Assembly: GCF_000785435.2 (NCBI RefSeq)
Contig: NZ_JTDB02000004.1
Location: 62,001 to 126,000 of the forward strand
Source of the DNA: Paraburkholderia sacchari
GTDB taxonomy: Bacteria; Pseudomonadota; Gammaproteobacteria; Burkholderiales; Burkholderiaceae
DNA: 64,000 nucleotides
Reading direction: 5' to 3'
A model generated the notes under the pieces. It was not told the DNA's origin and searched no databases. It was given only the letters and a program-made list of their open reading frames with translations. Below are positions 17,328 to 26,574 of the stretch, piece by piece. The position numbers and the translations under genes were made by a program. How positions within the stretch are numbered: the first letter of the stretch is position 1; every line of letters starts with the position of its first letter.

Positions 17328-19688
17328 GTGCTAAATCGCCTGGTCTGTCGTCTTGAGACGCTTTTGTTTGGTCATCGCGCCGTCGTGCTGATTGCGATTG
17401 CGGCATTCACCGCGGTCATGGCCGTGTTCGCCACGCAGTTGCGCATGGACGCGGGCTTCGACAAGCAGATGCCGATCGGACACGAGTACATCCAGACGTT
17501 CCAGAAGTACCGGAACGACCTGTTCGGGGCGAACCGCATCACGGTGGTGGTGCGCGCGCGCAAGGGCTCCATCTGGACGCCCGATGGGCTCGCACGCCTG
17601 TACAAGGTCACGCAGGCCGTGACGTATCTGCCGAATGTGGACCGGTTGGGCGTGCAGTCGCTCTGGACGCCTAATGCTTACGTCAACGAGATCACGGAAG
17701 ATGGCTTTCGCGCCGACCCGATCATCAGCGGCACGGTCACGCCGGACCAGTTGACGCCCGCGATCATCGAAAAGATTCGCCGCTCCACGACGCAGGGCGG
17801 CTATATCGGCACGCTCGTTTCGCATCACGAAGATAGCGCGATGATCACGGCCGAACTCACCGAACGGGACCGTTCCGGCAAGGTGCTCGACTACCTGGCG
17901 TTCAACCGCCTGCTGGAGAGCCAGATCCGCAAGCCGTTCGAGGACGCAGGCTACGAGATCCAGATCATCGGCTTCGCCAAGCAGATTGGCGATATTGCCG
18001 ACGGCGCGACGTCGGTGCTCGGCTTCTGCGGCATCGCGCTCGTTCTCACCGCGCTCGCGGTGTACTGGTACAGCCACTCGATCCGCTTCACGATCTTGCC
18101 GATCGCCTGTTCGTTGACATCGCTCGTCTGGCAGTTCGGCACGCTCAGGCTGCTCGGCTTCGGGCTCGATCCGCTTGCCGTGCTCGTGCCGTTTCTCGTC
18201 TTCGCCATTGGGGTGTCCCATGGTGTTCAGCAGGTCAACTACATCGTGCGCGAACTCTCGCTCGGACGCACGCCGCTCGAGGCCGCCCGCCACAGCTTCA
18301 GCGGATTGCTGGTGCCAGGCGTGCTCGCGCTCGTCACCGCCTTTGTTTCGTTCGTCACGCTTTTGCTGATTCCGATTCCCATGGTGCGGGAGCTGGCCAT
18401 CACGGCTTCCCTCGGGGTGGGCTACAAAATCGTGACGAATCTCTTCATGCTGCCGGTCGTGGCGTCGTGCTTCGATTTCACGAAGACCTATGCGGACCGT
18501 GCCCTCGAGCGGCGCGAGCGCCGTTCGGCGTGGCTTCAGGGGCTCGCGCGCGTTGCCGAGCCGCGCTACGCGCCGCTGGTCATCGTGCTCACGCTCGTCG
18601 TGTTCGCAGTGGCCGTGTGGCAGAGCCGCGAGCGTGTCATCGGCACGCTGGAGCCGGGCGCTCCGGAACTGCGTGCGGATGCGCGCTTCAACCGCGATGC
18701 GCTCTCGATTGCCGGCAGCTACGACGTCGGACTGGACTGGCTCACGGTGGTTTTCGAATCGAACGGTTCGTCGTGCGACAAGCCCGCGCTCGGCTTCTAT
18801 GAAGACGATTTCGCGGCCGCCATGCAAACCGAGCCTGGCGTGGTGTCGGTGCAGTCGTTTCCGGCGATGCTGCGCACGTATAACGAAGGCTACAACGAAG
18901 GCTATCCGAAGATGAATGTGGTGCCGATCGACGCCAGCAATTACGGTGCGCTGGCAGCCGAAGTCGGACGCGTGAAAGGCTTCATGAACAGCGACTGCAG
19001 CATGACCGCCGTTCACCTTTTCCTTGCCGACCACAAGGCGGCGACCATCAATCGCATTCTCGCGGACGTGAAGCAATACCGCGCGACGCACGAGATGCCC
19101 GGGGTCGCGATACGCCTCGCGGCGGGCAACGCCGGCGTGCTCGCGGCAACCAACGAGGAAGTGGCGAAGAGCGAACTGCCGATGATGCTCTATGTGTATG
19201 CGGCAATTCTGGTCCTCGTGTTCCTGGCTTACCGCGACTGGCGCGCGATGGTGGCCTGCTGTGCGCCGCTCACCGTGGCGACCTTCGTTGGCTACTGGTT
19301 CATGAAGGCGCTGCACATCGGACTCACGGTTGCGACGCTTCCCGTCATGGTGCTTGCCGTGGGCATTGGCGTCGATTACGCCTTCTATATCTACAACCGG
19401 CTGCAACTGCATCTTGCCGGCGGGGAAAGCATCGTGAAGGCGGTGGAGCATGCGATGCTCGAAGTCGGCGTGGCGACGATCTTTACGGCGATCACGCTGG
19501 CGATTGGCGTGGCGACCTGGAGCTTCTCCGCGCTCAAGTTTCAGGCCGATATGGGCAAGCTGCTGGCCTTCATGTTCGTGGTCAACCTGCTGATGGCGAT
19601 GATCGCGCTGCCCGCGCTTGCTTCGCTGCTCGAGCGCTGGTTCCCTCGAACGAAGCCCGCGCGGGCGCCGGGCCTGCTGAGTCACTGA
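17328..19688 (+). CDS. MMPL-type RND family transporter
   Basis: 786 residues with two similar halves. Each half has one N-terminal membrane helix, a large periplasmic loop and a cluster of five helices (first cluster about residues 230-390, second about 620-780). Characteristic segments are AIGVSHGVQQVNYIVRE and VLAVGIGVDYAFYIYNRLQ, which include the charged residues of transmembrane helix 4 in this family. Members move lipids or other hydrophobic compounds using proton flow. Placement in a DUF1329-DUF1302-MMPL-YCF48 row indicates a complete envelope-spanning route. Confidence 0.9.
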   Translation: MLNRLVCRLETLLFGHRAVVLIAIAAFTAVMAVFATQLRMDAGFDKQMPIGHEYIQTFQKYRNDLFGANRITVVVRARKGSIWTPDGLARLYKVTQAVTYLPNVDRLGVQSLWTPNAYVNEITEDGFRADPIISGTVTPDQLTPAIIEKIRRSTTQGGYIGTLVSHHEDSAMITAELTERDRSGKVLDYLAFNRLLESQIRKPFEDAGYEIQIIGFAKQIGDIADGATSVLGFCGIALVLTALAVYWYSHSIRFTILPIACSLTSLVWQFGTLRLLGFGLDPLAVLVPFLVFAIGVSHGVQQVNYIVRELSLGRTPLEAARHSFSGLLVPGVLALVTAFVSFVTLLLIPIPMVRELAITASLGVGYKIVTNLFMLPVVASCFDFTKTYADRALERRERRSAWLQGLARVAEPRYAPLVIVLTLVVFAVAVWQSRERVIGTLEPGAPELRADARFNRDALSIAGSYDVGLDWLTVVFESNGSSCDKPALGFYEDDFAAAMQTEPGVVSVQSFPAMLRTYNEGYNEGYPKMNVVPIDASNYGALAAEVGRVKGFMNSDCSMTAVHLFLADHKAATINRILADVKQYRATHEMPGVAIRLAAGNAGVLAATNEEVAKSELPMMLYVYAAILVLVFLAYRDWRAMVACCAPLTVATFVGYWFMKALHIGLTVATLPVMVLAVGIGVDYAFYIYNRLQLHLAGGESIVKAVEHAMLEVGVATIFTAITLAIGVATWSFSALKFQADMGKLLAFMFVVNLLMAMIALPALASLLERWFPRTKPARAPGLLSH

Positions 19689-19718
19689 GCCGAACGGACT
19701 TTTCTGGAACAGATAGCC

Positions 19719-20681
19719 ATGCTGAAAACAATCGCAGTTTGCGCCGGGTTGTGCGCCTGCTTGCCGGTGCTCGCGCAAACGGCCGACAAGCCCGCTACGC
19801 TCATCGAGGCGCCCGCACATGCCTGGCATGCCCCGGAAACCAAAATGATGCTCGATGCAACGCGCGCGGGGACGCGCATCGTGGCGGTGGGCGAGCACGG
19901 CATCGTGCTGCTGTCCGACGACGATGGCCGGTCGTTTCGTCAGGCCGCCAGGGTGCCGGTCAGTTCGACCCTCAACGCGGTGACATTTGCGGATGCCGGG
20001 CACGGTTGGGCGGCCGGGCATTGGGGGACGATTATCGCCACCGAGGACGGCGGCGAGACCTGGAAATTGCAGCGAGTCGATACGTCGACGGACCAGCCGC
20101 TTTTCTCGGTTGATTTTCTTAATGCGCGCGACGGTTTTGCGGCGGGGCTTTGGTCGCTGCTGCTCGCGACGCACGACGGCGGCAGCACCTGGACGCGGGT
20201 TCCGCTGCCGAAGCCGGCGGGCGGCAGTCGCGCGGACCGGAATCTGTATCGTGTCTTTAGCGATCGCACGAACTCAATCTATGTGACTGCGGAGCAGGGG
20301 GCGGTATTGCGGTCCAAGGACGGTGGCGCGAACTGGACGTGGCTGGATACGGGGGGCAAGGGTTCGCTATGGGCGGGGGTTGCCGCGGCGGACGGCCGGC
20401 TCTTTGTCGGCGGACTGCTAGGCAATCTGTACGAGAGTAGCGATCGGGGGGAAACCTGGTCGCATGTCGATTCGCACGCAAGCGGGTCGATTACCGATCT
20501 GGTCGACACGCGCGACGGTGTAGCGGGTGTCGGGCTCGATGGCTTTGTGCTTGAAACTCAAAGCGGCTCGCCGGACTTCACCGCGACACAGCGCGCCGAC
20601 CGCGCTGCGCTGACGGCTGTCGTGATCAATGGGAAGGGTGCGCCGGTGTTGTTTTCGAAGGATGGTGTGATGGGGCGGTGA
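19719..20681 (+). CDS. YCF48/BNR-repeat periplasmic protein
   Basis: 320 residues with a signal peptide (MLKTIAVCAGLCACLPVLAQ). It shows repeated propeller motifs of the type GWAAGHWGTIIATEDGGETWKLQ, DGFAAGLWSLLLATHDGGSTW and AVLRSKDGGANWTW, i.e. sialidase-like Asp-box repeats as in photosystem assembly factor YCF48. It is the fourth gene of the DUF1329-DUF1302-MMPL set, 30 bp after the transporter stop. In similar clusters this protein is a constant partner; a scaffold or assembly function is inference. Confidence 0.85.
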   Translation: MLKTIAVCAGLCACLPVLAQTADKPATLIEAPAHAWHAPETKMMLDATRAGTRIVAVGEHGIVLLSDDDGRSFRQAARVPVSSTLNAVTFADAGHGWAAGHWGTIIATEDGGETWKLQRVDTSTDQPLFSVDFLNARDGFAAGLWSLLLATHDGGSTWTRVPLPKPAGGSRADRNLYRVFSDRTNSIYVTAEQGAVLRSKDGGANWTWLDTGGKGSLWAGVAAADGRLFVGGLLGNLYESSDRGETWSHVDSHASGSITDLVDTRDGVAGVGLDGFVLETQSGSPDFTATQRADRAALTAVVINGKGAPVLFSKDGVMGR

Positions 20682-21525
20682 ATTTTCCAACCCGGCTTTC
20701 AGAAGATTGGTGCCCTCTATCACCGCCAGTGCCCATATGCAGTGCAGCGGATGACGAACGGCTCGCTGAGGCGGTCCGGCTGGAAGCAAAGGTGAGGCTG
20801 AGATGAGAAAGATGTGAGGCGAACCGGTCGGCAGCGATGATGCAGGGGAAGGAGGGCATCTGCGACGCCGCGTGTTTTTTGGGGGGATCAAAGCGCCTTC
20901 TGTTGACGGTAGCCATCAGCGACTGGACCGACTGGCAATTTTCGCATCGATGCCTGCATCAAGCAGCGAGATGGACTCGCTCGACGTGCGGCACACCTTT
21001 CCGGCGAGCTTGCCAAAGGTCATAGGCTGTTTGTCGGGCCACCCATAAGTCGGCACGCCCGCCATTTTCGATGCTCAGCTATTTTTCCAGACGTAATGTC
21101 ATTTCGGGCGATGTTGCGGCGTTGTTATGCCCCCCATTTAATTGTAGCTCGGCGTAGGTTTTGGCGTAACTTGCGAGATGAAGGCTTTCTGGACAAGGCC
21201 ACTTCACTACTTCGAAGATAACGAATGATGTGATAGTTGTTCCGCGAAGCCTTCTTTGCTTTAACCCACGTCGATTTGTCGGCAGCCGACCTGATACGCC
21301 AATTTTGCATAATTTTATTTGCCATCATTTTTGGGTGGGGGAGCGGCGTCCGCTTTCTTGATGGATGGAGCTAGCGGCTGACTGAATACCTGCTCAGGGC
21401 TGGCGACGGGCGCCTGGTCAGGTCACCCGGAGAAGCGGCGGAGCTGCGATACGGTGGTATCTTTGGTGGTATCCACTCAAGCGAAAAGTAATGGGCTGGC
21501 TACAGCAGGGCGATTGAGGAATATT

Positions 21526-21548
21526 TTCGAGTCCCGCTCTGAGCACCA
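21526..21548 (+). repeat. tRNA 3' end remnant, probable attachment site of an integrated island
   Basis: The sequence reads as a tRNA T-loop (TTCGAGT), the 3' side of a T-stem (CCCGC), seven acceptor bases and a terminal CCA. No matching GCGGG stem lies on its 5' side, so only the last ~23 bases of a tRNA gene are here. It is followed by terminator-like hairpins, as a real tRNA gene would be. Tyrosine integrases of the P4 type cut in this part of tRNA genes and leave such a half-site. The full tRNA gene is not in the window. Confidence 0.55.
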
Positions 21549-21581
21549 GAATCTGTTCCGGCATCTTCCGCCGGAATCCTG

Positions 21582-21616
21582 AAACCCGCGTTGGCGTTAG
21601 GCCGCGCGGGTTTTTT
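21582..21616 (+). terminator. Rho-independent terminator after the tRNA remnant
   Basis: AACCCGCG and CGCGGGTT pair around a short loop and are followed by a run of T. A smaller hairpin (TTCCGGC / GCCGGAA) precedes it. This is the expected terminator of the tRNA gene whose 3' end is at 21526-21548. Confidence 0.6.
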
Positions 21617-21746
21617 GTTTCTGGGGTGGTCCGGGTTTGAACATGGACAGCCGGTGATAATCGGGTGGTATTTTTAGTGGTGTACGCCAATCTTTGTACC
21701 ATTGCGGTAGGGAGATACTGAGGCTAGCCCAATTTGCGTCCCGGTC

Positions 21747-22691
21747 TTAGTTGGAAAATTCCGGCTCTTCGGGGCGGGCCGAATCGGCCCGATCGGTGCA
21801 CTGGCGGGCGAATTCCGCCGGTGTCATCCACTGCAGCGCAGAGTGAGGGCGCGCCTCGTTATAGTACTCGCGCCAGACTTCGATTTTGCGTCTGGCGTCC
21901 TCCAGCGACAAGAACCAGTGTGCGTTGAGGCATTGCTCCCGAAAGCGTCCGTTGAAGGATTCATTCTTCGCGTTGTCGGTCGGCTTGCCAGGGCGCGAGA
22001 AGTCAATCTCCACGCCATTCTCATACGCCCATTTGTCGAGCGCCTTCGAAATGAATTCACTGCCATTGTCGGCCTTGATATAGCGGGGAAGCGAGCGGTA
22101 TTGGGCAAGTCGGGTCAGCGCCGCGACAACGTGCTCGCCCCGCAGCGAACCGTCGACCTCGATCGCCAGACATTCCCGCGTGTAGTTATCCACGATCGTG
22201 AGCGTGCGTAGCCGTCGGCCGTCGAACAGCGCATCTGCCACAAAGTCCATGCTCCATACTTCATTAATGGCACTGACAGACTGCTTCGGCTGCCGGAGCC
22301 TTGCCGACTTGTTGCGCCGCGGTCGTTTGTGACGCAATGAAAGCCCGAGTTCGCGATATACGCGTTCGACGCGTTTATGGTTGTCCCGCCAGCCTTCCCT
22401 GCGAAGCATCACGTACACGCGTGGCGCACCGTAATGCACCCGCACTTCCGTGATCTCCTTGATGCGCATCTCCAGCGCGCTTTGATCCCGCGCGACCGAC
22501 TCGTAACGGTAGACCGTGCGGGACAGTTGCGACAACGCACAGGTCTGCCGCTGGCTCGCGCCAAAACGCTGCATCAAGTCCGTGACCAGTTCACGGCGCC
22601 GGGAAGGCTTCAGAGCTAATAGGATGGTCCGCCCCTCCAGCAATCGCATAATCAGGGCTGACGCGTACAGCGTCCCGAGGAGGTGTCTCAT
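21747..22691 (-). pseudogene. IS3-family (IS407-like) transposase OrfB, element truncated
   Basis: The frame encodes an rve-type integrase core with the D-D-E residues in WSMDFVADAL, KADNGSEF and NAKNESFNGRF. The N-terminal ~25 residues (MRHLLGTLYASALIMRLLEG) do not belong to OrfB; real similarity starts near LKPSRRRELVTDLMQRFGAS, at about 22615. OrfA and the upstream terminal repeat are missing, replaced by an IS110 fragment, so the element has lost its 5' part. The catalytic domain is intact, but without OrfA and frameshifting it is unlikely to transpose. Confidence 0.85.
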
Positions 22692-22923
22692 GAGTCAGCG
22701 CGTTACACCAGCCGTAGCCCGCATGGGCATCGACATAGGCAAATCGGCATTCCACGTCATCGGGCTCGATGCCACCGGCAAGCCCGTCTTCAGAGGCCGT
22801 TTTACCCGTGAGCGCCTCATAGAATTCCTGGCGCGCGCGTCGCCCACCGTTATCGGGATGGAGGTCTGTCCGGGTGCTTATTGGTCCTTTTTCCTGTGTG
22901 AGCGAAAGATCGTAACCGGGTGA
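22690..22923 (+). pseudogene. IS110-family transposase N-terminal fragment
   Basis: From the ATG at 22690 the product begins MSQRVTPAVARMGIDIGKSA and continues VIGLDATGKPVFRGRFTRER...TVIGMEVCPGAYW, the DEDD-type RNase H-like domain of IS110 transposases. Similarity ends after about 66 residues and the frame closes soon after in unrelated sequence. The upstream GGAGG ribosome binding site is preserved. The remainder of the gene is missing. Confidence 0.8.
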
Positions 22924-22980
22924 CAATCGCAGTATCATTGAAAAAATGATCCTCGGCCTCAAGGCGAGAGCGAACCCAGC

Positions 22981-23991
22981 ATGAAAACCAGCCTCAAGGC
23001 ATTGGCCAGTTCTCTAGGCCTCTCAAAGACAACAGTAAGCCGCGCGCTGAATGGTTATGACGATGTTAGCGAAACCACTCGTGCACGCGTCGTCGCGGCC
23101 GCCCACGCAATGGGCTATCAAGCGGATGCAACGGCCCGCAAGCTCGCAACGGGGCGTGCCAACGCAGTCGGTATCGTCTACCCGTTTTCCGCTGGCGATC
23201 TCGGCGACCCGCGTTTTTGCGAAGTGATCGCTGGCATTACAGAGGGACTGGGCGACCTGGACCTCGTCATCGTGTCTGCCCGCGCTAACGCCGAGCTCGA
23301 GACTTACCGCAGGCTTGTCGATAACCGTCTGGTCGATGGCTTCATCATCGCGCGGACGCTTGTTGAGGATTCCCGCATTGCGTTTCTGCATGAACGAGGC
23401 TTCCCGTTTGTCGCCTACGGACGCACGAGCACGGAGCGTCCTTACTTCTGGTTTGACTTTGACAATGAAGCTGGCGCCTACGCCGCTACGCAACGACTCA
23501 TTGATTTCGGTCATCGGCGTATTGCCCTCGTAGGCGCGCCACTATCGCTGAACTTTGCATCCCAACGCCGCGCAGGCTATCTCGCCGCTTTGCGCGAGGC
23601 GGGCATCAAGCCGTTGCGTGCACTCATGACGGAAAACGCTTTCGAGCGCAATAGAGGGTACGAGGCTGTGAGCAAGTTGCTATCGAGCACCAACCCGCCC
23701 ACCGCCATTCTGATTGACAATAATCTCGCCGGTGCGGGTGCGTTGCGTGCGATGCTAGATAGCGGACACAAACCAGGCAAAGATGTTTCCTTGATTGTCT
23801 ACGATGGAGTGCCAGCCGATATCGCCGCTCCGTTCACTGTCACATCAGTTACTCAGCCTACCGGCCAGGAATCCGGCCATGCGCTCGCCGAACTAATCAC
23901 CGCCGCGATCGATGGGCAGAAACCGCCAGCGCATCGGCTGTGTTCGCCGCGCCTGGAACCTGGTGATACGGACGGTCCCTTGGTTGGCTGA
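22981..23991 (+). CDS. LacI family transcriptional regulator, probable fructan regulator
   Basis: 336 residues. The N-terminal helix-turn-helix and hinge are typical (MKTSLKALASSLGLSKTTVS, RALNGYDDVSETTRARV). The periplasmic-binding-like sensor domain includes FDFDNEAGAYAATQRLIDFGHRRIALVG and TAILIDNNLAGAGALRAML. It is adjacent to a levanase gene, and two LacI-type palindromes occur in front of the levansucrase gene at 28218-28258. It is therefore likely a repressor of both, released by a fructose-containing sugar (inference). A looser palindrome-like site (AACCGGGT) lies about 65 bp upstream of its own start. Confidence 0.9.
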   Translation: MKTSLKALASSLGLSKTTVSRALNGYDDVSETTRARVVAAAHAMGYQADATARKLATGRANAVGIVYPFSAGDLGDPRFCEVIAGITEGLGDLDLVIVSARANAELETYRRLVDNRLVDGFIIARTLVEDSRIAFLHERGFPFVAYGRTSTERPYFWFDFDNEAGAYAATQRLIDFGHRRIALVGAPLSLNFASQRRAGYLAALREAGIKPLRALMTENAFERNRGYEAVSKLLSSTNPPTAILIDNNLAGAGALRAMLDSGHKPGKDVSLIVYDGVPADIAAPFTVTSVTQPTGQESGHALAELITAAIDGQKPPAHRLCSPRLEPGDTDGPLVG

Positions 23992-24285
23992 TCTACACAT
24001 TCACATCCGCAACGCCATACAACGCAGGACCGGGCGGCACTGGTGCCTCGGCGCGTGGCTCTCGCATATCGAACTGTATCTCCAGTAATGCCCCGCGGGC
24101 ATAGCGAAGTGGTTTTAGCGCGCCCAACGCTGGATCGTCGTCTGGGCGAGCGACAACTCATGGCCCCGCCAACGTCTCAACACGATAACGTTGGCCAGGT
24201 TCGCAGCGCAAATCCCAGTGCGCACAAAGAAGTCTGCCAGCCGCTCTGAGATACGCGACACACAAGTTGTCGCGCAAATCAGGCC

Positions 24286-25917
24286 TTAGTGCGAATGCGA
24301 AAGATCGGTCACGACAACGTCTCTAAACGTCGCGTCGCCGCCTTCGGCAAAGAGGCTCACCCGATTGTCCGTAAGACGGGGAAAGATGGCATCCGTGATG
24401 ACATACCGCCCCCGATCGACGAATACTTCAACCGACGCACGATCGACGACGATATGCAGGTGCAACCTGCCGTCATGCAGCGGCAAGTTCACGATGTGCT
24501 GCGGACTGAAGGCCGGCGAAAACGATGTGTGCGCCGCGTGCGAACGGTCAACCGTGAGCGTTTGCGCACGTGTATCGTAGAAAATCCGCGTCCCCGTCTT
24601 ACCGTCTGGCGAGCCGCGCACGACCAGACCGGCCCGGCTGGCGTCGCCTGGCTCGATTGTGAGTTCGATATCCTGAATAACGCCATTCGTGGTGGCGGGC
24701 AAGGTCCTGGTCGACCATACAACGTCGATGGTTCCAAGACGCGTCGCCGGGCTCTGCTCCACCAGCGATGCATACGATCGGACAGGCCCGAAGACCAGTT
24801 GCGGACTGCCGTCGACCGTCGCCAGCGAGAGTTCGCGAGGCAGCGCCATGGCCCCGCGCCACGGCGAAGTCGGCACATCGTTCGCGTAGTCCCAGTTGCT
24901 CATCCATCCGACCGCCACGATCTTGTCGCCCGGTGCATTCGAGAAAGTCCCGGCAGCGTAATAGTCCGCGCCGTGATCGAGCCACTGGAAGCGAGCCGGG
25001 TTGGAGCCCGCTGGCGCGACGTTCAAAGGTACAAAGCGCGTGCCGTCGAAGTCGCCGACGAAGTACATCGCCCCCGAGCCGCCCGCGATCGACCAGGGAT
25101 TCACATTGACGAGCATGACCCACTTCTTGTTCGCGGGGTTGCCATCGAGCGCCAAGGGGAACAGGTCCGGCATCTCCCACAACGCGCCGTGGTGCGGAAC
25201 GTCCGGAAGAGTGAAGTCGCTAAGAAATGTCCAATCGATCAAGTTGTTCGAGCGGTAAAACTTCACGACATTCGCGTCAGCAACGACGGCGCACATCAAC
25301 CAGTAGCCGCCGGGTGCGTACCATGACACCTTCGGGTCGCGGAATTGCTTCGACTCTGGGTCGAGTGTAAGCACGGGATTGTGTGCATAGCGGTGCCAGG
25401 TCTCGCCTGCGTCGGTACTCCAGGCAAGCGATTGCGCCTGCACTCCGGGCATATGGCCGGACCCTGCCTTGTACGCCGACGTATAAAGCGCAACGAGGGG
25501 TGGTTTCGCCGCTGTGCCGAGGCCGGACGTGTTGTCGGCATCGAGCACGATGGAGCCAGAGAATACCTCCTCCGTATGGTTCGCCGCGAGCGCGACTGGT
25601 TGCTCCGTCCAATGGAGCAGGTCGCGGCTGGTTGCGTGACCCCACGACATGTTGCCCCACACATTCGCGCTCGGGTTGTATTGATAGAACAGGTGATAGA
25701 TCCCCTTGTAGTAGACGAGGCCGTTGGGATCGTTCATCCAGTTGCGTTGCGGTGAGTAATGCAACGCGGGGCGCCACTGTGGGGTGTCCAGCACCGCCCC
25801 CGCTGCGCAAAGCGGTACGCCTGTCATCACCGTGGCGGTAAGGGCGCCGAAAAGCCAGCGCAACCACGTGTGCAAAGCGCGGCCACACAATTCATCGCCG
25901 TCCGCGAGGGTAAGCAA
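24286..25917 (-). CDS. GH32 family levanase/fructan hydrolase
   Basis: 543 residues from a TTG start at 25917. That start is chosen because AAGGAG ends seven bases before it and a signal-like hydrophobic segment follows (WLRWLFGALTATVMTGVPLCAAG). The GH32 motifs are complete: WMNDPNG with the nucleophile Asp at about 63, FRDPK with the transition-state stabiliser Asp at about 194, and WEMPD with the acid/base Glu at about 248. A C-terminal beta-sandwich ends the protein (SVEVFVDRGRYVITDAIFPR). It cleaves fructose units from levan, inulin or sucrose outside the inner membrane. A longer open frame to 26166 has no ribosome binding site. It works opposite to the levansucrase encoded next to it. 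Confidence 0.9.
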   Translation of the reverse strand: MLTLADGDELCGRALHTWLRWLFGALTATVMTGVPLCAAGAVLDTPQWRPALHYSPQRNWMNDPNGLVYYKGIYHLFYQYNPSANVWGNMSWGHATSRDLLHWTEQPVALAANHTEEVFSGSIVLDADNTSGLGTAAKPPLVALYTSAYKAGSGHMPGVQAQSLAWSTDAGETWHRYAHNPVLTLDPESKQFRDPKVSWYAPGGYWLMCAVVADANVVKFYRSNNLIDWTFLSDFTLPDVPHHGALWEMPDLFPLALDGNPANKKWVMLVNVNPWSIAGGSGAMYFVGDFDGTRFVPLNVAPAGSNPARFQWLDHGADYYAAGTFSNAPGDKIVAVGWMSNWDYANDVPTSPWRGAMALPRELSLATVDGSPQLVFGPVRSYASLVEQSPATRLGTIDVVWSTRTLPATTNGVIQDIELTIEPGDASRAGLVVRGSPDGKTGTRIFYDTRAQTLTVDRSHAAHTSFSPAFSPQHIVNLPLHDGRLHLHIVVDRASVEVFVDRGRYVITDAIFPRLTDNRVSLFAEGGDATFRDVVVTDLSHSH

Positions 25918-26222
25918 AAGTTCGCTCCTTGGTAAGTGAGGACTTCGCGCCGTGTGCACGCACACCACCGTGCTACAACGAACGAAGGCAGCCACTGATA
26001 TTGACCGTGTTCCGGTAGTCGCCGCGCTGTGCGCGGCCTCCTGTGTACTGAAAGATGGTCTCCCCGCCGCCCGTCGCGTGTCCGCGCTGTTGGTTGGTTT
26101 CTTCGAGCGCGACGGCGTCGTATCGCATTGCTGGCTCAGGGTGGCCTCCCCGCGATAACTCAGCATGCAACGTTGTTCTCGCGCGCCGCAGTGATGCTAT
26201 ATGCGAAGCGCAGCGCGCTGGT

Positions 26223-26474
26223 TCAGGTCGAATGTGCGAGAACGACAGTGCCCCTGCGAGTGGCGCCTGCCGTGAGTCCGCGACGAGCGGTCTCGCGCAT
26301 GGCACGGTTGACCGTATTCACATGCAGACCGAGAAAATCCGCGAGCAGGCGTTGCGGCGGTAGACGGCTTCCGCTCTTGAGGGCCCCGTCGCGAATAGCC
26401 TTTTCGATCTCATCGGCTATTGCGAGATACGGGGGCCCGAGGTGTGTGGAGCGTTTCGCTATCCAGTGGGCCAT
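26223..26474 (-). pseudogene. MocR/GntR-type regulator, N-terminal fragment
   Basis: From the ATG at 26474 the 83-residue product MAHWIAKRSTHLGPPYLAIA continues through SRLPPQRLLADFLGLHVNTVNRAMRETARRGL, the winged-helix DNA-binding domain of GntR-family MocR regulators. It stops at about residue 83, while MocR proteins continue for some 400 residues with an aminotransferase-like domain. The missing part is not found nearby. It lies between levanase and levansucrase, apparently an insertion remnant. Nothing else is seen between 25931 and 26222. Confidence 0.7.
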
Positions 26475-26574
26475 TGTTGCGCTCCTAATGTTGTGCTCGA
26501 GCGGTTGCTCAAACCTGGCGGATGGCGGCAGCACAGCTCGCAGATCGTTGCGTGCATGCTGCCGCCTTGTTGCC

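Larger units (their letters stand above)
20682..21746. other. spacer between catabolic region and mobile region, no intact gene
   Basis: About 1.06 kb with lower GC than its surroundings. No reading frame in it looks like a gene. The recognisable items are a tRNA 3' end remnant (21526-21548), a hairpin terminator (21582-21616), and two copies of a GGTGGTAT-TTT-GTGGT motif at 21453 and 21664, a kind of repeat often found beside integrase attachment sites. A possible ruined coding stretch on the plus strand around 20950-21210 shows fragments but no recognisable family. Confidence 0.6.

Noticed and set aside
17331..20174. 947-residue open frame on the minus strand opposite the MMPL and YCF48 genes
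   Set aside because: It is the shadow of GC-rich coding DNA. Its product is Arg/His-rich without any family pattern, while the plus strand encodes clear proteins.
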